NCBI GenBank assembly: GCA_017382915.1 | Contig: JAFNZJ010000039.1 | Location: 1 to 9,329, forward strand | DNA length: 9,329 nt | Direction: 5' to 3' | DNA from: Clostridia bacterium | Lineage (GTDB): Bacteria > Bacillota > Clostridia > Oscillospirales > Acutalibacteraceae | In this document: positions 7,692-9,329 of the stretch, piece after piece | Layout: each line of letters begins with the position of its first letter | Position numbering within the stretch: the first letter of the stretch is position 1 | Translations under genes and position numbers: made by a program | The notes under the pieces: model-generated | What the model was told of the DNA's origin: nothing | The model's input: only the letters and a program-made list of their open reading frames with translations | Databases searched by the model: none

Positions 7692-8939
7692 CTAAATATT
7701 GCTATAGACAGTTTTGCCGTTTACTGCGGTCAAAACACATTTGCCAAAAAGCTTTTCGCCCTCAAAGGGGGTTGCCCTGCCCTTTGATAAAAATTCATCG
7801 GGGTTTACCGTGAATTCACAGTTTAAATCCCATACCGTAAAGCTGTTTTTAAAATCTACCGGTATGTCAAACCTTTTTGAGGGGTTTACCACCATAAGCT
7901 CCATAAGCTTTTCAAGTGTTATGACACCCGTTTTTACAAGCTTTGTATAAAGCACGGGAAATGCCGTTTCAATACCGACTACACCCATAAGACTTTTTTC
8001 CAGTCCCTTTGATTTTTCCTCTGCCGTGTGGGGGGCGTGGTCGGTGGCTATCATATCAATGGTGCCATCCTTAAGACCTTCAACCAAAGCCTCACGGTCG
8101 GCGGGGGCCCTTAACGGCGGGTTCATTTTAAAGCGACCGTCCTCTAAAAGGCAGGTATCATCCATTACCAAGTAGTGGGGCGCCGTTTCACAGGTTATAT
8201 CCACCCCTTTTGCCTTGGCATCCCTTATAAGTGCCACACTTTCCTTTGCCGATATATGGCAAACATGGTACTTACAGCCCGCCTTTGCGGCAAGCTCAAT
8301 ATCGCGCTTAATGGGACCCCATTCACTTTCACTGCATATGCCTTTGTGGCCGTGGGCTTTGGCATATTCACCGTCGTGTATATATCCGCCCTTTAAAAGC
8401 GAATTATCCTCACAGTGGGCTGAAATTATTTTATTAAGCGATGCCGCCTTTGTCATTGCGGCAAGCATAAGCTCATCTGACTGGACACCCCTGCCGTCAT
8501 CCGAAAAGCCGGCAACAAAGGGCGCCATTTCATCCATATTTGATAGTTCAGTACCTGCCTGCAGCTTGGTTATGGTGCCAAAGGGCAAAACATTTATTTT
8601 TGCCGTTTGATTTATTTTTTCAAGCTGGGGGTTAAGGTTTTCAAGGCAGTCGGGCGGGGGGTTAAGATTTGGCATGGAGCATACCGTACTGTAACCGCCG
8701 CGTGCCGCCGCCATGGTACCGGTTTCAATGGTTTCTTTAAAAATAAAGCCCGGCTCTCGCAGATGAACATGAACATCTACAAAACCGGGACAAACAAACA
8801 TATTGTAAAAATGGGGAATATTAGCCATATCTTCTAAAGAATCGGCAATAGAAATAATACGGCCACTGTCAACAAATAAATCTTTTTTAAATAATGAACC
8901 GTTCATATAAACGGTGGCATCTTTTAAAAACATTTGCAT
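7692..8939 (-). CDS. pyrC: Dihydroorotase, type I
   Basis: PyrC cyclises N-carbamoyl-aspartate to dihydroorotate. The 415-residue amidohydrolase barrel shows the zinc motif HVHLREPG with H57, H59 and substrate-binding R61, then MPNLNP (89-94), FSDDG (145-149), H175 in SAHCED, H228 in CHIS and D300 in ATDHAPH. The spacing of H59, D148, H175, H228 and D300 matches type I enzymes, in which an aspartate (D148) takes part in metal binding in place of the carboxylated lysine of type II. It is the first gene of the operon. I chose ATG at 8939 because AAAGGA lies 10 bases upstream; the second Met, two codons on, would be 16 bases away. The stop codon overlaps the carB ribosome binding site, 15 bases before carB starts. 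Confidence 0.97.
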   Translation of the reverse strand: MQMFLKDATVYMNGSLFKKDLFVDSGRIISIADSLEDMANIPHFYNMFVCPGFVDVHVHLREPGFIFKETIETGTMAAARGGYSTVCSMPNLNPPPDCLENLNPQLEKINQTAKINVLPFGTITKLQAGTELSNMDEMAPFVAGFSDDGRGVQSDELMLAAMTKAASLNKIISAHCEDNSLLKGGYIHDGEYAKAHGHKGICSESEWGPIKRDIELAAKAGCKYHVCHISAKESVALIRDAKAKGVDITCETAPHYLVMDDTCLLEDGRFKMNPPLRAPADREALVEGLKDGTIDMIATDHAPHTAEEKSKGLEKSLMGVVGIETAFPVLYTKLVKTGVITLEKLMELMVVNPSKRFDIPVDFKNSFTVWDLNCEFTVNPDEFLSKGRATPFEGEKLFGKCVLTAVNGKTVYSNI

Positions 8940-9045
8940 AGCCGTAACATCCTTTCAAAAATATTATATTTTTTAAAATCACCCGCCCCGAAAAACCTAC
9001 AAGGCAGATGAATTTTTTGTTTAAAAATATAACTTATCCTTAATC
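8940..9045 (-). promoter_or_regulatory. Predicted 5' leader of the pyr operon, no attenuator recognised
   Basis: The transcript predicted from the promoter has about 106 untranslated bases before pyrC. Read on the minus strand it is mostly A and T, with one GC-rich patch, TCGGGGCGGGTGA, near 8992-8980. Only weak pairings are visible: a 4-bp stem around GCCTTGTAGG (9004-8995) and a 7-bp AU-only stem pairing 8957-8963 with 8967-8973, just before the ribosome binding site. I see no GC-rich hairpin followed by a T-run and no convincing PyrR-binding loop. The PyrR-attenuation layout of Bacillus is therefore not supported, and control by another RNA or protein factor stays open. Confidence 0.45.
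8950..8955 (-). promoter_or_regulatory. Ribosome binding site of pyrC
   Basis: AAAGGA on the minus strand, 10 bases before the ATG at 8939-8937. It favours that start over the second Met codon at 8933. It lies directly after the weak AU stem at 8957-8973. Confidence 0.65.
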
Positions 9046-9051
9046 TTATAT

Positions 9052-9080
9052 ATTATACTTAATAGGGGTGCTAATGTCAA
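9052..9080 (-). promoter_or_regulatory. Consensus sigma-A promoter of the pyr operon
   Basis: On the minus strand TTGACA (9080-9075) and TATAAT (9057-9052) are separated by exactly 17 bases, so both hexamers and the spacer equal the sigma-70/sigma-A consensus. Transcription should start near 9045. The bases upstream of the -35 are A/T tracts (AAAAAGCGATTTTTTA), which may act as an UP element. The promoter lies between the terminator of the gene to the right and pyrC, and no other good promoter is seen within the eight-gene run. Such strength would normally call for control after initiation. Confidence 0.9.
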
Positions 9081-9119
9081 GTAAAAAATCGCTTTTTATT
9101 GGTTTGCTTTTTTATATAT

Positions 9120-9160
9120 TTTTTATAAAAACACCCCGCTTTGCTTTGGGCAAAGCGGGG
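9120..9160 (-). terminator. Intrinsic terminator of the gene to the right
   Basis: A perfect 11-bp GC-rich stem pairs 9134-9144 (CCCCGCTTTGC) with 9150-9160 (GCAAAGCGGGG) around a five-base loop. In the minus-strand transcript it is followed by TGTTTTTATAAAAAA. It begins 25 bases after the stop codon of the partial gene at 9186 and insulates the pyr promoter, about 40 bases further on, from readthrough. The plus-strand side has no T-run. Confidence 0.92.
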
Positions 9161-9185
9161 GTAAGTTGGAATATTTGGGTTGAAG

Positions 9186-9329
9186 TTATTTTATAGTTAC
9201 GGTGCCATTATACAAATGCTCATTATCAACATGGCCCTCAAAAACTACTAGATATTTATTTTTCTTTTCATCCTTTTTTATACACACGTATCTATCAGTT
9301 GTGCAATTAACTTGCAACATTGGCGAATC
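9186..9329 (-). CDS. C-terminal end of an unrecognised protein (partial)
   Basis: A minus-strand frame is open from the window edge to a TAA at 9188-9186, giving 47 residues. They include DRYVCIKKDEKKNKYLVVF and end with LYNGTVTIK. The alternation of short hydrophobic stretches with charged or polar turns suggests two or three beta-strands closing a domain. I recognise no family. A Met at the fourth codon (9320) has no visible ribosome binding site, so the true start is probably outside the window. The frame is supported as a real gene by the strong terminator 25 bases after its stop. It looks like a separate transcription unit from the pyr operon. Confidence 0.6.
   Translation of the reverse strand, partial: DSPMLQVNCTTDRYVCIKKDEKKNKYLVVFEGHVDNEHLYNGTVTIK

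Noticed and set aside
8215..8610. A 131-codon plus-strand open frame opposite pyrC
   Set aside because: It lies wholly inside pyrC, whose motifs are certain, has no family motif, and has no plus-strand promoter or terminator. It is an antisense shadow of pyrC codon use.
8928..8953. A leader peptide starting at the ATG in AAAGGATG (MLRLCKCF)
   Set aside because: Its ribosome binding site would touch its start codon, it runs out of frame into pyrC, and it has no pyrimidine-responsive features.
8963..8968. A second promoter using TATAAT just before pyrC
   Set aside because: The -10-like hexamer is part of an AT-rich stem and there is nothing like a -35 at 16-18 bases upstream.
8992..9012. A PyrR-binding loop around ATCTGCCTTGTAGGTT in the leader
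   Set aside because: It only loosely resembles the PyrR consensus (it lacks the GNGAGG core), its stem is 4 bp, and no terminator or antiterminator follows.

Overview
The window is a single de novo pyrimidine (UMP) biosynthesis operon, all on the minus strand and so transcribed from right to left. The gene order is pyrC, carB, pyrK, pyrD, pyrF, pyrE, pyrB, pyrI. The combination suggests a moderately AT-rich Gram-positive anaerobe of the class Clostridia: a class 1B dihydroorotate dehydrogenase with its PyrK electron-transfer subunit, a type I dihydroorotase, a PyrB/PyrI pair, GGAGG-type ribosome binding sites and a near-perfect sigma-A promoter. The lineage is inferred; there is no rRNA or other taxonomic marker here.

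Layout, right to left. At 9186-9329 is the C-terminal end of an unrecognised minus-strand gene, closed by a strong intrinsic terminator (9120-9160). Next comes a consensus promoter (TTGACA, 17 bases, TATAAT at 9052-9080) and a leader of about 106 bases in which I recognise no attenuator. The eight genes fill 118-8939 almost without gaps; several overlap, or carry their ribosome binding site across the previous stop codon. The operon closes with a 12-bp hairpin at 78-108. A second hairpin (40-62) follows, and then the probable first codons of another minus-strand gene, which runs off the left edge.

How the genes work together. CarB makes carbamoyl phosphate. PyrB, under PyrI control, condenses it with aspartate, and PyrC closes the ring to dihydroorotate. 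PyrD with PyrK oxidises this to orotate and passes electrons to NAD. PyrE adds ribose-5-phosphate from PRPP, and PyrF decarboxylates OMP to UMP. Every step is encoded except the glutaminase subunit CarA, which is not in the window; the regulator PyrR is not here either. Feedback is likely at two proteins: UMP-type effectors on the C-terminal domain of CarB, and CTP/UTP/ATP on PyrI.

I find no new kind of system. The points worth a second look are the missing carA, the strong promoter with an unassigned leader, the TTG start of pyrB with an overlapping mini-ORF, the E. coli-like character of the pyrE-pyrB-pyrI block, and the ambiguous left edge.
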